A stretch of 64,000 nt of DNA, taken from Sciurus carolinensis. Taxonomy: Eukaryota; Chordata; Mammalia; Rodentia; Sciuridae. A program made the position numbers and the translations under genes. The stretch is from contig NC_062214.1 of assembly GCF_902686445.1 (NCBI RefSeq), positions 57,385,177 through 57,449,176 of the forward strand. The letters run 5' to 3'. Position 1 is the first letter of the stretch. Each line of letters begins with the position of its first letter. Below the pieces are notes generated by a model. It was not told the DNA's origin and ran no database searches. It saw nothing but the letters and a program-made list of their open reading frames with translations. Positions 26,070-39,154 of the stretch are shown here, piece after piece.

Positions 26070-29000
26070 TATGGTCCTTATTTGGCCAATGAACTTAAAT
26101 AATTTCTAATGGTGGAAATTCATAAAAGCATAGAAAAGCTATTTAGTTTCGGGTAGCATTCTTAAAATTCTTCAACATGAAATGACAAAATTAAATTACA
26201 AATGATTGTCTTTTTCAACTACACCCAATGCTAGCAACATCGACCTCTGGATATGTTACACGTAACACCCCCTGCAAGGTTGCTATTGATATATTCTGAT
26301 ATACACTGCAGATGTTTCCTCAATTGAAAAATATAAACTATGTGATAACCTCAATAGAAGAATTCTCAATAGAAGAATAGAAGGCCATGGTCTTCATGGC
26401 ACACAGTGGTCCCATAGTGAAGTATGGCTGCTTGAAAAGTGGACTTAAATAAAATTATGACCACTGAAGAGAGAAAAGTAATTCAAGTTTGACTCTGGAC
26501 CTTGGATGATGTCTAAAAGAAAAGCTGTTTTAAGAAAGGATTTTTCATAGATTATTAACTCCATTTAGGGTTTCAACTATGACATATTGGACCATTTATT
26601 CAAGTTTATATAATTTAAGGAATAGAAAGCGTCTTATCAAATGTATTCAGAATAGTCTAGATTTTGCTACAGTATCAAATTTACCCCCCAGTCCCAGTAG
26701 TTTAATAGTGGAAGATTTATTTCCTACTATGCTATTACATATAATGGATTGGCAAGCTCTCTGCTCCATGCAATCACCCAGAGACCCAGGCAGAAATATT
26801 AAATATGTACAGCTTTGCCTTACAAGCAATAGATATCATTTGTGTTTATGAATCACTTTTAAGAAATAGTTATATATACTTGTCTAACTATAAGGGAACT
26901 AAGCAGGATAGTCCTCCAGATATTAAAATAGAGTGCTGAACCAGCTATTAATTGTAATATTTACCACGAATAGATATCATCTAGTTTGTGGTTCTTGAAG
27001 CATTTGTGACCATGAACTTATCAAATGTCTAATAAAAACTTCAGATCGACTAGCCACACAGAAAAATTTAGGTGGTTATAACACATTTTTGTACTCAATT
27101 TCATTGAGGTAATGAATTTCCATACACCTTAGCCAGGAAGCAATGGCAAGAACTGTGCTAAGGATTGGCTTGCAGTAGAATTTTACAAGAACCACTAGCA
27201 AATTTTTTAGAATTTTGCAAATTACTTGATGTGTTATTAGTGTGAAATGGCTGCAGTGGGAATATTTATGCCATGGAAACTGGCAAATGCTACTCATCAA
27301 TTTTTTCCTATTTCCTCCAGAATTAGTTGCTAAGTATTTCCTAGGACACTAATACCATTGATGGTCTCCCCTTATTTCCATTTCAGCAATTCTTCCTCTA
27401 TATCAGAGACCTCAGATTTACATCTCATGTGTCAATTCTTTTTGACTAGTAAATAATTTTTGGTGTACTATTTTGAGACATAATGTGAGATGTGAAAGAG
27501 TATTAGCATCAAATAACAAGATCTATCTTAGATGTCAGAGCACAGGGTGGCAGCAAGAGTTCTTGCTTTCCTAAAGCAATGGCCTCATTATACAGATGGA
27601 GATACTAAGGCCTAATGAGTTTAAATGAAATGATTTGTTAAATTCAATTAATGTTGTCAACAAATCTGGCTTCCTATAATATGTTCAACATATATCTCGT
27701 GATATCATCACCAAAACAGCCTGCTGCAGAAATGCAGCTCACTAACCTGAGACATCATCACCCAGTAGACAGAGATTCTGGATGGTTACAGTTTCTCTAC
27801 TGATTTTATTATCTTGCCCTTTGAAAGTCATAGCTTTCTCTGTGTTTGTACAGCTTCTCTAGCACAATGGACCTGAGAGGCTTTGAGGCAAGCCTCTTTC
27901 TGGGAGAGGAGATAGGGCTTGATATATCCTAGGGCATCTGAGATCTGCATCTGAACTAGAGATCAGATTTAGAGATCAAAGGACAGAGTCAGACAATCCT
28001 TTAAATTAGTGAGCACTTGTTGGCATAACATTCTGCTGGCACAAACCAACAAAGTATTTGCCACCCCTTTTATCACTTGTAAAAATTAAATCAATTAAAT
28101 ACATTAACTTTGATTGTCTATATTTTCTCATGCAGAATTTCAAAACACACACAATTTTAAAACATAAACAAAATTAAAGGCACAGGAAGAAAAGAAGCTT
28201 GAGATCTGGTTAAGGCAGCACCAGGTCCATGATTCCCAGACAGTATAAAATGAGGCAGTATTTTTATTTCCACTGAATGGGAAATGATCATGATTCCATA
28301 TAAGTAGGAAAAACACCAATAAGAATGATCCCCTCACAAATGGAGGTGCAGGTGTGCCAACCAACTCGTATGACCAGTTGAAGGAACACAAAGGAGGTTT
28401 CTCCTTCTTTTTACCTTGTGTTTGTGATTGATCAGTGACCACTAGAGCGTGGAAGAGGAGCCATAAAAAACTTTGTTGCAATGGTTAATAATAAACAGTG
28501 ATGGAGTGTCAAGTGTTACTACTTGAAAAACATAGGACCCAGGAACTCGGTTAGCAGTTCATGATCCTTTCTGTATGTAGAGAGATGGAGAAATTCATGC
28601 TCTGCTCTGATCCCCAGAATTATTCTCAGTCCTCCTACCACAAATGTCCCATGTCCCAGACGAAGTGGGTCTTGCTTCCCCCTCTTATTTTATAACCTAG
28701 AAATAGCAAAACTGGGAGAGTTTAGAGAAAGATGTTTCATTGCACTCATTCTCCAGAAAGATCAGATTCATAGAGAGGAAGCAATCTGCCCACAGATGCA
28801 GTTACTTTATTTTAAAATCAATGTAAGACCCAGTTACCCCAACTTCTAGTCCAGTGTGCTAATCAGTGGCATTTTAGCTAAGTTGAAATCATCTACAATT
28901 TAATTGGAAAAAGGCACAATTATGCCAAGTTTGATACTATTCATTTACAATCAAATAATCATTTTGTTTACAAGAAATGCTTTCTTTTTTTCCTGATGAT

Positions 29001-30050
29001 TTCCAGTTGTTTTGTTGATTTGACTGCTCTAGATTCTGATTTTGGTTTGCCTGTTACATTCCTTAGTATTCTGGTTTCTAGTTGTCATTACCATGGGAGA
29101 AATTAGGACAGAGCCTGAAAAAGGTAATTAACAGCAAATACACATTCATGCATATGGTACTTTCTATTTTTCAAGCTTTTTCTCAAACTCATTTCTTATT
29201 TCATTCTCAAAAACAATTTGATAAAGGGGATCAAATTATGATCTGACCCATTTTAGAGTTGATCTAACTGGTATAGGAAAATTAGGTGACAGAGCACACA
29301 AGCTCTTACTAACATAGCAAGGACTAGGACCAGTGTTTATGATGCAGTCCACGTCCTTCCCTTGGTATCAATGTACAGTATCTGGTCTAATGTGAGTTAC
29401 GCCTACCAGGCTGACACTGAAGTTACAAATTAAGGTTCTGAAAGGTCACTAAAATAATCATCATCGTCGTCATCATCATCACCATCTAATCATCTCCCTT
29501 TCATTTAGTCATATATTTTTTCTCTCAAACCCACTTTCCACTTAGTTTGGATACTGTCCACACTGGATTCAAAAGTAAAACCCTGCCAAGATAAGTATCA
29601 CAGAGTCTATAGTCAAAACCATGCACATAGACATGGAATGTTCTCTCAAATCCTCTCTCATAACAGAACTACCTTAATTTTGCACACAATCCTAACCAGT
29701 TGCCGAACCCACAGCAGATTAGAAGGGGTTAGTGGAGGATGGGGGTGGGAGGAGCATGGGATATAGTGATTATATTGCTACAATTGCTTTGTGATAAAAA
29801 GTGGTAGCTGGGAAAGTGACAGCAAGGAAGAGAATCAAGAAAATTCAGGAATCAGAGGTAAACAAGCCAATTATTGCTCTCCAAACACTTGGTAGATTAT
29901 ATCCATATTCTTACAGAACCCTAGCTCTTAAAGATGGCCCTAAGCCATTAGGAGAAATTTAATTTTATTAAGATTAAGAAAATGCAAGGAAATAGATTGC
30001 CACTTCCATGTATCCATCCCACGTGGTTAAGACTAACCCAACATGTGCAT
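26070..30050. other. long unassigned stretch
   Basis: About 4 kb without a recognisable gene or clear transposon. Weak MIR-like cores may lie near 28730-28870 and 29190-29330, and a short (CAT)n-like run is at 29458-29485. Open frames are short and without motifs. Confidence 0.35.
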
Positions 30051-30053
30051 GTG

Positions 30054-30081
30054 CACACACACACACACACACACACACACA
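30054..30081. repeat. (CA)n microsatellite
   Basis: CA dinucleotide array of about 14 units. Confidence 0.95.
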
Positions 30082-30394
30082 ACCTTTATAGGGCATGAGT
30101 AAATAAAATTAGCATGATTTTATTTCTGTCATTGTTCCTTTAAATGGGAAGCAAAAGGTTAAATTTCTATTACCTGGAAATACCCCCGTGTAGGAAATCT
30201 CCTTTGCCTGCAATAACATAAATTTACATTATTATTCTCTCTCTTTTGTACTCTCAAAGGCCACTTCCTTGGAGAGGATCTGAGAAGATGGAGCCTGAGA
30301 GAACCTGGGAACTCTTCCTAACTCCAGGGTCTAAAACCATCCTCCATGACAGCCCATGTCTGATGCCTTACACTTGAAAATTGATTGGTAACTT

Positions 30395-30850
30395 CTACTG
30401 TGTTCCACTGTGGTGGTTGATATTGGAGGAGTGAAGCGCCAGGACACAAGGTGCATGGAGGTAGGGATGGGGAGGGGGGAAGGCGGTGCAGTCCACCAGA
30501 CCACTGCTGATAGCACAACCCTCTGGGACACTGGCAGCTATAGATTCAGAGGTTGCAATCCTAAGACGACTGTCACAAACCATACTTTTCCTCTTGGTCT
30601 TCTTCAAAGAAGAATTATTTTTGCTATTCTGTTTTCTACTTGTGGTTCCATTAGCACCAGCATATCCATCCACAGCAGTCTTGTCTCTGGGACTTTTAAC
30701 TGCCACAGCAATGGATGTGAACATTCTGGGTAACTATGAGTGACTTTGATCACTACATATCTTTGGAAATCTAGTTTTGTCTTGGTATTCCACCATCTCC
30801 TCCAAGAGATTGACCCAAATAATTTTCCTAATACTACTTTCACTCCACAT
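30395..30850 (-). pseudogene. candidate pseudogene fragment, parent unidentified
   Basis: The minus strand carries a 109-codon ATG-started frame (30724-30395) with a basic, Ser/Lys-rich centre ('SSLKKTKRKSMVCDSRLRI'). The same reading continues upstream beyond one stop ('EEMVEYQDKTRFPKICSDQS'), as expected of a decayed coding region with a single nonsense change. A second minus frame and two plus-strand frames of 85-107 codons overlap it, so chance openness of a less AT-rich stretch is a real alternative. No poly(A) signal, tail or target duplication was found and I do not recognise the protein. Confidence 0.3.
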
Positions 30851-31635
30851 CCTAGAAAAATGTCATAAAAGCTTCATGACTAATTTGAGTTTTTTTTTTT
30901 TTTCCCTATAGCATTTGAAATGACCTTGTTATCGATGCATTTGCTGTTTTTCCTTTCCTCCCCTAAGATAGGGATCCTGTATTCACTGTTCATAGCTTCA
31001 TCCTTGCTAAACATTCATGGGAAAGGGATGAATGAATAAATGTATGTATTAGTTATTCTTATTTTTCTCACAGTGTTTCTTTTAAATAAGCATTTGCAGG
31101 GTATGAGGTTAGTGCTTGGTTTTCTCATTGATATCAGTGACATGGTGAAGTGAATGCTGGTATGAGTCACAGGGAAACTGAGGGATTCCCAGATCACAGA
31201 GCACCATTTCTGTGTGCAGTTCCCTCTTGGAATGATAAAAACAGCTCATCTTTTACAGTGAGTTCTGATAACTTCAGTGGCATATATGAGTACTTCCTGT
31301 CTGGAGCTCACATTCTTTGTACTTCACCATCTAAGTGCTGGTCTTTGATGAGAACAACAGAAGGGACAGGGCTTCGCCTGAGTGATCCAAGGGCTGGGCA
31401 ATACTGCACTCATCTTTAGATCTCATCTCACCTGCCTGAGCAAGGAGAGAAGAATGATGGAAGAAGTCACTTCTCGTGACCTAAAGAATTCTGTACACTG
31501 AAAACTGAACCTATGTACATGCTGAGAACTTCTTCATCCAAAAGAACAGGACCAGAAGTCTGGAATTTGAATCATTCTGGCCTCATCCTCCCTTTCAACT
31601 ATTCTCATCACGAAACACAAAGTCACCTCTCTGCT
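30851..31635. other. unassigned DNA
   Basis: No gene or clear repeat. A T13 run followed by 'ccctatag' near 30897-30915 looks like a splice acceptor, but no exon was found after it. Confidence 0.35.
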
Positions 31636-31639
31636 TTTA

Positions 31640-31880
31640 ATTGTGGGGGTGCCTGCCTCACTCATAATAAAATCCAAAGGTCTCTCATGACTTCCATGAC
31701 CCCAAAGGATCCCACTGACCTCATGCCTCTTGTTCATCTCGGACCTTTCTACTTCAGTTGAATTTCACTTTAACTTGCTGATACCTCTGCCAAGACTACT
31801 TCTCTCCCTGAACGTCACCCAACTCTTTCCTTTTCTTGATTCTCACTTCTGATCAAATATCACTTTTTTTAGAGAGGGGA
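31640..31880 (+). mobile_element. L2-like LINE 3' fragment
   Basis: 'cataataaaatccaaaggtc' followed by 'catgcctcttgttcatctcg' and 'actctttccttttcttgatt' is the order of the L2 3' region on the plus strand. Confidence 0.55.
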
Positions 31881-33569
31881 ACACACTGCTATTGGTACTA
31901 ATTTTCACTGGGCAAAGGGAGGCCCAATTGACTGGTAAAACACTACTATTTCTTGGAGTACTTGTGATGGTGTTTCTGGAAGAGATTAGCATTTGAATCA
32001 GTGGACTGAGTAGACACTGCTGGCATCCTCCAACTCATTGAGCCCCAATCCCACAGAACAAAAGGAGAAGGAAAGATGAGTCTTCTGTCTCTGTTTTGGT
32101 GTGGAAAATCTGTCTTCTCAGTATCTTATTCACACAGGCAATTCCACCCTTGCCTCAGGAAACTGTGACTTGCAGCTATGTCCTCAACTGAAGCATAGAT
32201 TCCATTCTGATGGCTCAGTTTCCACCAAGTGGAAGAGGAAGACTGATTTTGAGACATATTCCAAATAGCCCCAGGAAAGAAATTTCTCACAACCAGGGAA
32301 GTAGGAAAGAAGCACCAACACACTGGGCTTCAATAGATTTGGTTACTTGGAGCCAGGAGACAAGGAGGAAGACAGGTTGTTGAACTGCATCCCCAGACTC
32401 TCTACTGAACTCTTTCCATGCTGGGTACTAAGTGGATTGAGTCACTTGAATTAGTAGTTTCCTATGACCTTGAATGATTTCTAGGTAATTAGTATGATTA
32501 ACTATGACTTGAAACGAATATCAAATGTATATATTTAGCTCAATGATGTGTTCCTCCAAATTCCTTATTTAGAAAAAAAAAAGAGATAGACTGATTCTAT
32601 CTCATTCTTCTGAGACATTAAGGTAAAATTTGGGATTTATTTTAGTTCTTCTATTACCACAGAAGATCTTCAAGACCCACTTTATTTTCTGTGTGGTTTG
32701 GTAGGGACTTTCATTTTTCTAGACTACCATACTTTTGGTTATCCATAGAGGAATTGGTTGGGGTTAGCAGCTGGATATGTTCTCTGGGATACATGTGAAC
32801 ATCATTTCAACATGAACATTTTGTGCATAATAAACTGACTGATAGTTTTCCCTGGAGGGTAATGGTTGGGGGACTATCTGGAGGGAGACAGGTTTCTGGT
32901 CCTTGTGATCTTCTCCCTCAAAGATGGAGGTTTACTTCATAATTACAGCTTGTCTCCCCAGTACTTCTACATCTATAGTTCTCCTTTCCTGGATGTGGTC
33001 ATTTATCAATCTCTGTAAATGAAGATCTGGATCTTACTGTCTAAAGCAGTTTACAGAGTATTTGTTATTGTTTCCATAATGAGTCATGATCCACAGTCTA
33101 TTTGGAGAAGACAAGAAGCAATGGCCCCTAGGGGTATAATTGAAATAATTTAGTGGGTGTGGGAGGCAAACCATTTGATTCTGAAAAATACCATGGTAAC
33201 TTATAGAGATAATTTCAATGCTGGAAGATAAATTTGTATTCTCAGTATTAAAACTAGAGTGGTATTATTGTTTCTAATGAGTTTAACAAAAGGATTTTAC
33301 CTGAAACCTTGTCCAGGTAGTAGGGTCTTACATAATATTGAGTACATGGGAAGTTCTCAACAGATCGTATTGAATGTGTCATGCCAGGTGGTCAAGAAGA
33401 GAGAATCACTGTCTTCAATTATTTCTGTTGGAGATGATTTAAAATGTCAGAGGGAAACCAATTGCCTTAAGGAGAGTGGATCTTTTCAATTTTTAAATAT
33501 TCTTTCTCTGTACACTCATTCCCCTGGCTTCCTCCAATTCTCAATAGTTCTTCCTTCCCTTGTGGAGAT
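31881..33569. other. unassigned DNA
   Basis: No gene, RNA or transposon recognised in about 1.7 kb. The 104-codon frame at 33259-33573 has no recognisable motif. Confidence 0.35.
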
Positions 33570-33573
33570 GTAA

Positions 33574-34058
33574 TGTTGGGGCAAACAGACTAGTTGAGAA
33601 GCAGCAAGCAGCACCTGGAGAGGAGAACTCCAAACTTTATTTTATGCCAGAGTATCCAGAGGAGATCAGACTCTAAATTCTGAGTGCCCATCACCAGTTT
33701 TTCACAACATTTATAGGTTATCTAGTATCATATATTTTCTAGTCTAAGGATCCATTGTTGTGTGTGAGATTTCTAGTGGGAAACGTAATGAGGGAAAGGA
33801 CTTGGTCCTCTTACAGGCCTTAGATAAATCTCTAGCCTCAGTCTTGGAGCCTCCATAGGGGCATTTACACTTCAAAGGAGTAGTTAGACTAGCAGGGCAG
33901 TTCTTTATAATATTAAAAGTAGGGTCCTCTGGTTAATTAGGCTTCCTACAGAAAGACTGAGAGAGGGGAGGGGAGCTGACCCTTTCCACAGGCATTAGTT
34001 TCTTACCACAATGTTTTTATAATTTCATTTTATAACCAGGTTTGGTTTTGCCATCACA
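33574..34058 (-). mobile_element. solo LTR, gammaretrovirus-like (ERV1-type), minus strand
   Basis: In reverse complement this 485-bp unit starts TGTGATGG and ends CCCCAACA, so it has the TG...CA termini of an LTR. It has a polyadenylation signal in 'aataaagtttggagttctcc' about 60 bp before its end, the usual R/U5 arrangement. It is flanked by the 4-bp direct repeat GTAA (33570-33573 and 34059-34062), the duplication size of class I elements. No internal retroviral sequence adjoins it, so it is a solo LTR left by recombination. A 4-bp match can arise by chance; the combination of termini, signal and repeat is what supports the call. Confidence 0.65.
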
Positions 34059-34062
34059 GTAA

Positions 34063-34477
34063 GAAGACCAAGAGGCTGCAAAATCTGTCCCACTGTGCAT
34101 GGCATGAAAAACATTCATGATGGTGGTATAGGAGGAAAGTGGCAGAATACTCTATACCACATTTAGATGGCTTCAGCAGGCTGTAGAGAAGGGATTGGCT
34201 AACTCTCATTCACCAATGAGTGAGGGCTGAAATTACATAAGAAGAAAGAGACATGGGATTGCTCATTGGTCTCTTGGCCAAGTGACTGAATATGCTTCTA
34301 GAAGGGGTTACAGCAGGTACTATTTTAAAAGATAGTTATCCTCAATTCCCAAACTGGAGTCTTCTGCTCCAAGGGCCAGAGTGAAACCCAGTGCTGATGT
34401 TACACTACACCATGGACTAGTTGGATTGAACAAGACTGAATCCATTGGTAATAACCTTGCCCAGCTGGCATCTTTAG
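34063..34477. other. unassigned DNA
   Basis: Nothing recognised between the two LTRs. Confidence 0.4.
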
Positions 34478-34845
34478 TGTTAATCAATTTTTCATTGCTG
34501 TGACCAGAATACCCTACAAGAACAACTTAGAGGTGGAAAGTTTATTTGGGGTTTGCAATTTCAGAGGTTCAGTCTATGGTCAGTTACCTCCATTGTTCTG
34601 GGTCCAAGTGAGGCAGAACATCATGGCAGAAAAACATGGTGGAGGAAAACTGTTCAGCTCATGGCAGCCAGAAAGCACTTGCATGCTGCACTTGCATGCA
34701 ATTACCACCCAGACATCCATTCAAATTATTAATCCATCAAACTGATTAATCCACTTAGGTCACAACTCTCATAATCTAATCATTTCACCTCCTGCATTAA
34801 CACAGTAGCTTTTGGGAGCTACCTCATATCAAAATCATAATAACA
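34478..34845 (-). mobile_element. MaLR-like solo LTR
   Basis: Starts 'tgttaatcaatttttcattg', contains 'agaacaacttagaggtggaa', 'gaggttcagtctatggtcag', 'gaggcagaacatcatggcag' and 'tctcataatctaatcatttc', and ends 'aaaatcataataaca'. A local duplication of 'acttgcatg' lies at about 34677-34698. Confidence 0.75.
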
Positions 34846-34849
34846 GTGT

Positions 34850-35990
34850 GCTTCTTGTAATGCTGTGACTGATTTCAGCTTTGGATAAGATAGACTAGAA
34901 ATGAGATTGTAGAAGGCTTTGGCTTAGCATAGGGAAAGAGAGACAAGAAATTTGTTATGATGAAAAATAGAATACAAATGTCTGGATGTCTGGGTTGAGA
35001 AAATGAGAAAGGAAAGGGACAGTGCCAGCTGTGGCCAGGAAGGTATATTTTAGGGATGGATACCTGCATGTGCCAATGGAAGGTATATTGAATATGGAAC
35101 ACAGGAACCCTAAAATGTGTTTTTACAAATTAGTGATTTTTCAATCAAAAATTGGGATCATGTTTTTATCAATAAGGTTATGGTGGCCAGACCAGGTGAC
35201 TGAGTTTCTGAAGCCTATGTGTTGGAATGTCTTGATACTGGCTAAGAGATTGATATCAGATACAAGTGACTTGTCAACTAACTGGGAGGTGGAGGCGTGG
35301 AAATTGATCCTTGGGTTAGATTCCCAATATTGTGACACTCTTAGGCAAAAATGATAGCACCATTAACTGATTTTAATGCTGAATGGAAGGAATTTGTATG
35401 GACTGTTACATGGAGAAATATTCATTGAGAGTACTTTGCAAATACCAGAATAACAGGTTTCTATGTAAATAAAACACCTGGCTTCTGTCCATGCAGGCTA
35501 ATGGGTCCAGTGCTATGTGGACCTTGGAAGTCACTGGAAGATAAGAACAGAGACCTCAGAGCATTTATGAGGGAACGTGCTATGTTAAAAGCACACTTGA
35601 AAGATTCACCTTTCCCCAAAAGTGTATGTGGCTTCTCTTTTAGAAATTAGGGATTATTTACCAGAAGTTCACTGCTAATAAGAGCTTTGATTATGTAGAG
35701 AAGGTTTGTCCTTTTTGTGATAAAAATGCTCATTGCAGTGCATGAAATTAGATGCAAAGCTTCCTCATTAACACAGCCAATCTGGTGAATAATGTCTCTT
35801 AGGGAAATTGTCTTATTAATTAATAATTAGGGCCTTTGCTCAACAGAATGTTAGAATCGTAGTCTTATAAATGGGGCACTCCTTGCCATCCATTCTTTTT
35901 TTTTTTCTATTATTCTTCTGTCTTTGTGGTTGAGAAATTAGAAACATGAAATAATAATTGTAATAAATCTCATGCATGAATTGAGCCTTT
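34850..35990. other. unassigned DNA
   Basis: No gene or repeat recognised. Overlapping open frames of 65-110 codons at 34875-35354 occur on both strands without motifs. Confidence 0.35.
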
Positions 35991-35994
35991 TCTG

Positions 35995-36444
35995 TGTGTT
36001 AGTCTGCTTTTTGTCCCTGTGACCAAAACACCTGACGTGAACAACTTAAATCATGAAAGATTTATTTTGGCTCACAGTTTCAGAGGATTCAGTCCACACT
36101 CTAAACAGAGAATTTATCCAGCTCTAAGCAGAAACATCATGGCAGGAGGGCATGGTAGAGGAAAACTGCCCAACTCCTGGCATTCAAAAGCAGAGAGAGA
36201 AAGAGAGATGGATAAATGGGGGAGAGGCCTGAGACAAGGAAAACCTTTCCAAGACATGTTCTCAGTGACCTATTTCCTCCAAGTAGGAAACAGGTTTCCT
36301 CCCTGTTTCATCCCACTAGTCCATACAGCTATCAATACATTAATCCACTCTGAAGTCAGAACTCTCATGACCCAATCACTTCCCAAGAGCCCCACCTTCC
36401 AGCACATAAGATATTGGGGCACATTCTAGGTAGAAACCATAGCA
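35995..36444 (-). mobile_element. MaLR-like solo LTR
   Basis: Starts 'tgtgttagtctgctttttgt', contains 'tttattttggctcacagttt', 'cagaaacatcatggcaggag' and 'catgacccaatcacttccca', and ends near 'gtagaaaccatagca'. Same family as 59784. The 136-codon plus frame across it is not a gene. Confidence 0.75.
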
Positions 36445-36733
36445 GCATGGTTCTACGCTTTGCTCTGGAAGCATCTCTGGGGGTTGAGTATCTCCTTGGT
36501 TAAATGGCAGAACACAGGATAAGCTCTTCCCAATCCTTACTGATGTTAGAGATGCACAGACTTGTGCAGCCAAAGCTGACTTTAGACATGATGTACTCAG
36601 CATCCCACCTACAGGTTGTATTACATATCCCTAGTGTGCATTTATCCAGTTGAGATAAGATGACTATAACATTCTTTTTATTTGCAACTAACTAGACTGG
36701 ATGAAAGGAGAAAAGAAATGAAAAGGAAGGAAA

Positions 36734-36925
36734 AGCTAGGCATGGTGGCACATGTCTGTAATCCCAGTAACTTGGGAAGCTGAACCAAGAGGATCATGAG
36801 TTCAAGACTAGGTTAAGTAACTTAGTGAGACCTTTTCTCAAAATAAAAATAAAAAGGGCTAGGGGTGGAGCTCAGTGGTAAAGTGTCCCTGGGTTCAGTC
36901 CCCAGTACTGCAAAAGAAAAGGGAA
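36734..36925 (+). mobile_element. composite B1+ID SINE
   Basis: A B1 half ('gctaggcatggtggcacatg', 'ctgtaatcccagtaacttgg', 'cttagtgagaccttttctca') joins through an A-rich linker to an ID half ('gggctaggggtggagctcag', 'gtggtaaagtgtccctgggt', 'tcagtccccagtactgc'), then an A/G-rich tail. This dimer type is known from squirrel-related rodents and is the main taxonomic clue. Confidence 0.9.
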
Positions 36926-37329
36926 AGGAAGGGAAGGGAATGGAGGAAGGGAGGAATTAATCCAGCAAGTCTTCTAGACTCATCAGTCTTCAGATTTCTA
37001 CTCCAAAGGAAAGATTGTTTTGATAGCATGAATATGAAAGCACTAGGTATGGGGGATGGGCCATACTCAATGTTAGTTTTCTTCCGTGTTGCTCATTTCT
37101 TTAGTCTTTGAAATTGTTCTCACTTCTCTGAATTCTCCAAGTTTGCCTATATTATCTCTACCATTTCATTAGGTTTTTATCAGTAGCACTGAATAGCTTA
37201 TTTTTTATCTTAATCCTTTAATTTGTTCACATGACTCTTTTACTTACTTATTCTTCTTGAATGCTTGCTTTGAGATTTCTAGGTGGAGAAGCATTTCCTC
37301 TCCTGGAACAACATTTACATTCCCTTCTT

Positions 37330-37710
37330 AGGGGAGGTATTTTCTTTTTGATTAATATGAATTAATTGTATATATTAATGGGGTTCAATATGATATTTCA
37401 ATACATGCATGCAGATTGCACTGATCAAATCTAGCCTCCCTTTATCATGCACCTATAACCCCTTACCAACCTATTCTAATCACTATTCTACATTCGTGTT
37501 ACTTTTTTGTTGTTGTTGTTGTGGTTGTTAACTTCCACATTTAAGAGATAACATACAGTTATCTGTATCTGGCCAGTTTCACTAAACTCATTGTTTTCCA
37601 CTTCCATCCATTTGCTGCAAATAACATCATTCCATTCTTCTTTTTGTTCAATAATATCCCAATATATATAACTATGCCATCTCATTTATACATATATTAT
37701 TGATCAAGCA
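37330..37710 (-). mobile_element. old L1 3' end
   Basis: In reverse complement the ORF2 tail reads with 'WNDVICSKWMEVENN', and 'cacatttaagagataacata' is the usual L1 text just before the 3' UTR. A (GTT)n run lies inside at about 37508-37532. Truncated. Confidence 0.6.
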
Positions 37711-37714
37711 TGAT

Positions 37715-38599
37715 GATTTGCTAGGTAAGTGATAAAAAGTCTTGGGTCATATGTATGTATTAGCTATCACGCACATATTTGCTGGTAAACAAATAAGTGA
37801 TCATGGATTATTAAATTGGTTTAGAAACTGCATCTTTCTTCTAAAATTAAGAACTAGCATTTAATGAGTCATTACCATGTATTAAGTAATTTATTTAATC
37901 TTCACAATAACACCACATAAAAGCAAGCAGTAGCATTATCACCACTTTACTTACATGGAAATTGAGTTAATAGTTGTTGGTTAATTCATTCTCACTGCGG
38001 AGCCGTGGACCTGCATTGTCTCACTCCACTAGTCCACTGTGTCTAACCGTGAATGTGTACTGCTTCCTTTAGTCCATCAGAGAATGAGGTCAAGGAAGAA
38101 TACCTTCCATTGAATCACATTTCCCTCTCTGAGTTCTCAGGAGCAGGAATTGATAATGGATTGCCAGAATCCCTCAAGACCAGTTCTGCAGGTGACAAAA
38201 GTCTACATTTCTATGCTCATGGAATATTATAAATGGAGCAAAATTAAAAGTAGGAAGCAGAATCAGAGAGGTGGGAAGTTCACCTCCAGAATCATCATGC
38301 TTTCCATTGGTGCTTTCAATAAATCTGCCTGATGACAATCCAACTTTTGTAAGAGTTACTCATGTCTAACATCCCCCAAATGTAAATCTAAAGTGTTCTT
38401 AAGATGAAAATGTCTGTTGGCAAACTCCCTGTCTCCACAGAACTATGTTACTACACTCTTATAAAAACATGACTAGAAGATTCTACATTTTGTCTAATGT
38501 ATAAATACCATAGAAAAGTTAGATGACCCAGTTGCACAAGTTAGTATAAATTCATTTGATTTAATATAAATATCATTTTAGATGCACACTAATATGCCA
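37715..38599. other. unassigned DNA with a weak MIR-like stretch
   Basis: About 37850-37980 resembles a minus-strand MIR ('taatttatttaatcttcaca'). Nothing else recognised. Confidence 0.35.
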
Positions 38600-39150
38600 G
38601 GTACTTATCACTGAACAATGGGCATATATTCTGAGAAATGCATCATTAGTTGATTCCATTATTGTGAAAACATCATAATGTGTACTTGCATAAACTTAGA
38701 TGGTGCATGCTAATCAATTACTCAACATGTGACCTCCTAATGAAATCAAGAGAAAAAATGTGAGATGTATGTAAGAGCTCACTGTGTAGCATGGCACTCT
38801 CTTTTACAGTAAATTTTTCTTTTATAAATAGAAGGATAACATTCTAAAATGAACATGAAAAATAAATATAGTAAATACATAACTGAGCAACACAGTCATT
38901 TATTATCATTGTCAAGTATTATGTACTATATATAATTGATGTGATATATTTTTATATGACTGACAATACAATGGAGTAAGTTACTTTACACCACCATCAC
39001 CACAAACATATGAGTAATGCATTAAATTATAATAGTATGGTGACTTTAACATCCATAGATAACAGGAATTTTTCAGCTTCATTATAATCTTATGGGATCA
39101 TTGTCATATATACCATCTGTCTCCAATTGAATGTGGTTTGGAGTGCATAA
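38600..39150. mobile_element. internally deleted Tigger DNA transposon
   Basis: Both ends of a TcMar-Tigger element are readable. The left end has 'ctgagaaatgcatcattagt' and 'catcataatgtgtacttgca'; the right end has 'gtcatttattatcattgtca', 'agtattatgtactatatata', 'caccaccatcaccacaaaca' and 'ttataatcttatgggatcat'. The transposase region expected between them is almost wholly missing, so this is a non-autonomous derivative or a deletion product. Confidence 0.75.
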
Positions 39151-39154
39151 CAGT

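Noticed and set aside
30897..30915. Splice acceptor-like T-run followed by AG
   Set aside because: No exon-like frame or conserved donor could be found with it.
36019..36429. 136-codon open frame on the plus strand
   Set aside because: It lies wholly in a MaLR-like LTR shared with other sites in the window.
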